DNA of 64,000 nucleotides from Shimia sp047124445 (GTDB taxonomy: Bacteria; Pseudomonadota; Alphaproteobacteria; Rhodobacterales; Rhodobacteraceae): contig NZ_CP138921.1 in assembly GCF_047124445.1 (NCBI RefSeq), forward strand, positions 3,100,001-3,164,000, in the 5' to 3' direction. Below the pieces are notes generated by a model that saw only the letters and a program-made list of their open reading frames with translations, had not been told where the DNA came from and ran no database searches. The position numbers and the translations under genes are program-made. Position 1 is the stretch's first letter, and every line of letters begins with the position of its first letter. Positions 62,227 to 64,000 of this stretch are shown here, in pieces.

Positions 62227-64000
62227 ATGTCCCTTGCCTCACCTCGCGACCCACTAGAACTTCCTGCCGTGTCGGTCATTGTGCCGGTCTACAACGTGTC
62301 TGCCCATGTGCGCGCCTGTTTGCAGAGCATCCAGACGCAAACCATGACGGACTTTGAAGTCATTGTGGTGGATGACGGCTCCACTGACGACAGTGGGGAG
62401 CTGGCCGCCGCCTTTTGTGCCACGGACACACGGTTCCGTTTTGTGTCGCAGCCCAACCGGGGCCTGTCAGGTGCGCGCAATACCGGGCTTGATCTGGCCC
62501 GTGCAGACGTCATTTCTTTTGTCGACAGTGACGACCGCATCGCCCCGGAGTTTCTCGAACAGCTTTATGGTGCTTTGCAGAGCACCGGGTGTGACTGGGT
62601 CGCCTGCGCTGTCAAATCGTGCTTCCCCGATGGCAATTTCACCGTACATTCCGCCATTCACGGTGCGGCGGAGTTTCATGAGACACCTGTGTGGCATCGC
62701 TACTCCTTTGACAATTGGCAGCAGGTGATCCCGCATTTTCCCTCGGCCTGGAACAAGCTCTATCGGCGCAGCCTGATCGATGGCTTGCGCTATGACGAAG
62801 GCACCTGGTTTGAGGACCACAGCTTTTTTCAGCGTGCAGCGGCGCAAACGGACCATCTGTTGCATCTGCCGCGTCCACTCTATCTGCAAACACGTGGGCG
62901 AGAGGGGCAGATCACCACGTCTGACAGCGACCGGGTGTTTGAACAGATGGACGTCTTGCACCGTTTGCGTGGCATTATGGAACTGGGCCCCTTTGACGGC
63001 GCGCGCGATGCCTATGAAAAGCTCGCCAGCCGCCTTTTGTTTGAGCGCAGCTTAAGTCTGCGCAACCCGGCCCGGCGGGCCCGTTTTGCTGAGGAGTCCG
63101 CCCGCTTTTTGCAGCGCGACGGCCTCAGCTATACGCCAGACTGGGACAGTGACATTTCCCTGAGTTGGGCGATGGAAATGGACGGTGAGCTGCCTCTGAC
63201 AATCTGTATCGAGTGTCAAAAAGGTGGAGAGGCGGCTCTGCAAACCACATTGGCAAGCGTGGGCGCTTTGATGGGGCCGGGTTTCGAGATCTTCTTGTTG
63301 GGCCGCTCAAAGCCAGTGGCACGCGCGCTGGCCAAACAACACCCGAAGACGCAGGTGTTTGACTTGAGCCAGACCTCTTCCACCGATGTCTGGCAGGCCG
63401 CCCAAGGCCGCTTTGTCTCGGTGTTGCGTGCCGGGACCACCCTGGAGCCGGCCGCATTGCATCAGATGGTGGAGCAAATGCTGCGCCACGACGCCCAAGT
63501 TGGGTTGTCTGCTTATTTGTTGCCGGGGGCCTCCCCCTCAGACCGCCCGGAGTATTGCACGGGATTTGCGGACCGTCGCCCATTTGGCACCGCCGCGCTG
63601 GAAAAGGGCCTGCTGAACATCGACGGCGCCGCCGCGCTAACGCTCCTGCCGGAGCTGTCCGCGCGCATGTTTGACCGGCAGTTTTTGCTGGAACATGGCC
63701 TGGGTTATACCAAATCACCCCGCGCCAGTTGGGCATTTCAGCTTGCCGCCGCAGTCCTAGCCCCGCGCGTTGTCTATGACCCCTGGGCATCGATCACACT
63801 GTCGTCCCGTATCTTGCCCGCGGATGATGCGGGGGCGATTGGCAAAGGTCACGACATCCTGGTGCACGCGCTGCCAAAACGGGTTCAGGATGAACTGCCT
63901 ACCGGGTGGCAGCGGCGCCTGTTTGACCGCGCGGTGCACTCTGAACAACGGTTGACGGACAGCGCGGGCGGCGCGCGTGCCAGAGCGAGCGAACTGGCAC
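62227..64000 (+). CDS. family 2 glycosyltransferase, large (3' end outside window)
   Basis: The frame is open from the ATG at 62227 to the window end, 591 codons without a stop. The N-terminal GT-A domain is clear: VSVIVPVYNVSAHVRACL, EVIVVDDGSTDDSG, NRGLSGARNTGLDLA, VISFVDSDDRI, and the acceptor-side segment FPSAWNKLYRRSL with FEDHSFFQR. From about residue 310 a second domain begins (LPLTICIECQKGGEAALQTTL), resembling another glycosyltransferase-like fold, possibly degenerate. It shares the 297-bp gap with glf, so it may use UDP-galactofuranose (inference). Confidence 0.88.
   Translation, partial: MSLASPRDPLELPAVSVIVPVYNVSAHVRACLQSIQTQTMTDFEVIVVDDGSTDDSGELAAAFCATDTRFRFVSQPNRGLSGARNTGLDLARADVISFVDSDDRIAPEFLEQLYGALQSTGCDWVACAVKSCFPDGNFTVHSAIHGAAEFHETPVWHRYSFDNWQQVIPHFPSAWNKLYRRSLIDGLRYDEGTWFEDHSFFQRAAAQTDHLLHLPRPLYLQTRGREGQITTSDSDRVFEQMDVLHRLRGIMELGPFDGARDAYEKLASRLLFERSLSLRNPARRARFAEESARFLQRDGLSYTPDWDSDISLSWAMEMDGELPLTICIECQKGGEAALQTTLASVGALMGPGFEIFLLGRSKPVARALAKQHPKTQVFDLSQTSSTDVWQAAQGRFVSVLRAGTTLEPAALHQMVEQMLRHDAQVGLSAYLLPGASPSDRPEYCTGFADRRPFGTAALEKGLLNIDGAAALTLLPELSARMFDRQFLLEHGLGYTKSPRASWAFQLAAAVLAPRVVYDPWASITLSSRILPADDAGAIGKGHDILVHALPKRVQDELPTGWQRRLFDRAVHSEQRLTDSAGGARARASELA

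Noticed and set aside
63125..63790. 221-codon open frame antisense to the last glycosyltransferase
   Set aside because: It arises because the plus-strand gene runs off the window; the plus frame is open for 591 codons with GT2 motifs.

Overview
The window comes from an alphaproteobacterium, most likely a marine Rhodobacterales (Roseobacter-group) species. The evidence is the moderately high GC content, the gene order around the chromosomal origin (maf-aroE-coaE-dnaQ-secB on one side, hemJ-rho-mnmE-mnmG-rsmG-parA-parB on the other), perfect bacterial parS sites beside parAB, and the style of the type II secretion and exopolysaccharide genes. The species cannot be named from the sequence alone. 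No rRNA, tRNA, insertion sequence or CRISPR array was seen.

Region 1 (1-19.2 kb) is the replication-origin neighbourhood and housekeeping core. It holds the end of an MFS transporter, a timA-like/mltA/smr operon with 4-nt overlaps, fxsA and secB, then dnaQ-coaE-aroE-maf reading leftward. A 414-bp gap at 6808-7221 carries two perfect and two near-perfect DnaA boxes and an AT-rich tract, and I call it oriC. To the right lie hemJ, rho, mnmE, mnmG, rsmG, parA and parB, with two identical 16-bp parS sites on either side of mnmG. Next come a DUF454 gene, hemW, rdgB and rph (leftward), and hrcA-grpE (rightward) ending in a clear terminator.

Region 2 (19.3-24.5 kb) has a small exported protein of unknown function, a 793-residue RTX metalloprotease of the serralysin type, UDP-glucose dehydrogenase and a NUDIX hydrolase.

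Region 3 (24.6-38.9 kb) is a nearly complete type II secretion system split over both strands: gspD-E-F (+), a very short gspC (-), a TPR lipoprotein that could be a pilotin (+), gspM-L-K-J-I-H-G as transcribed from the minus strand, gspO (+), then two exported Sel1-repeat proteins.

Region 4 (39-64 kb) is a surface-glycan region. It starts with two exported proteins, one ending in a tail-fibre-like domain better known from Bacteroidetes. Three different sulfotransferases and a 1016-residue permease/FG-GAP/UnbV fusion follow, then a DUF2793 protein. An 11-gene leftward block (59.9 to 47.5 kb) encodes GDP-mannose to GDP-L-fucose synthesis (manC, gmd, fcl), a fucosyltransferase-like protein, glycosyltransferases, more sulfotransferases (one fused to a glycosyltransferase), an O-acetyltransferase and a coiled-coil protein. 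UDP-galactopyranose mutase and a glycosyltransferase running off the window end complete it. Together these suggest synthesis of a sulfated, fucose-containing and possibly galactofuranose-containing and acetylated glycan. No polymerase, flippase or export genes, and no PAPS-synthesis genes, are in the window, so the final product and its carrier remain unknown.
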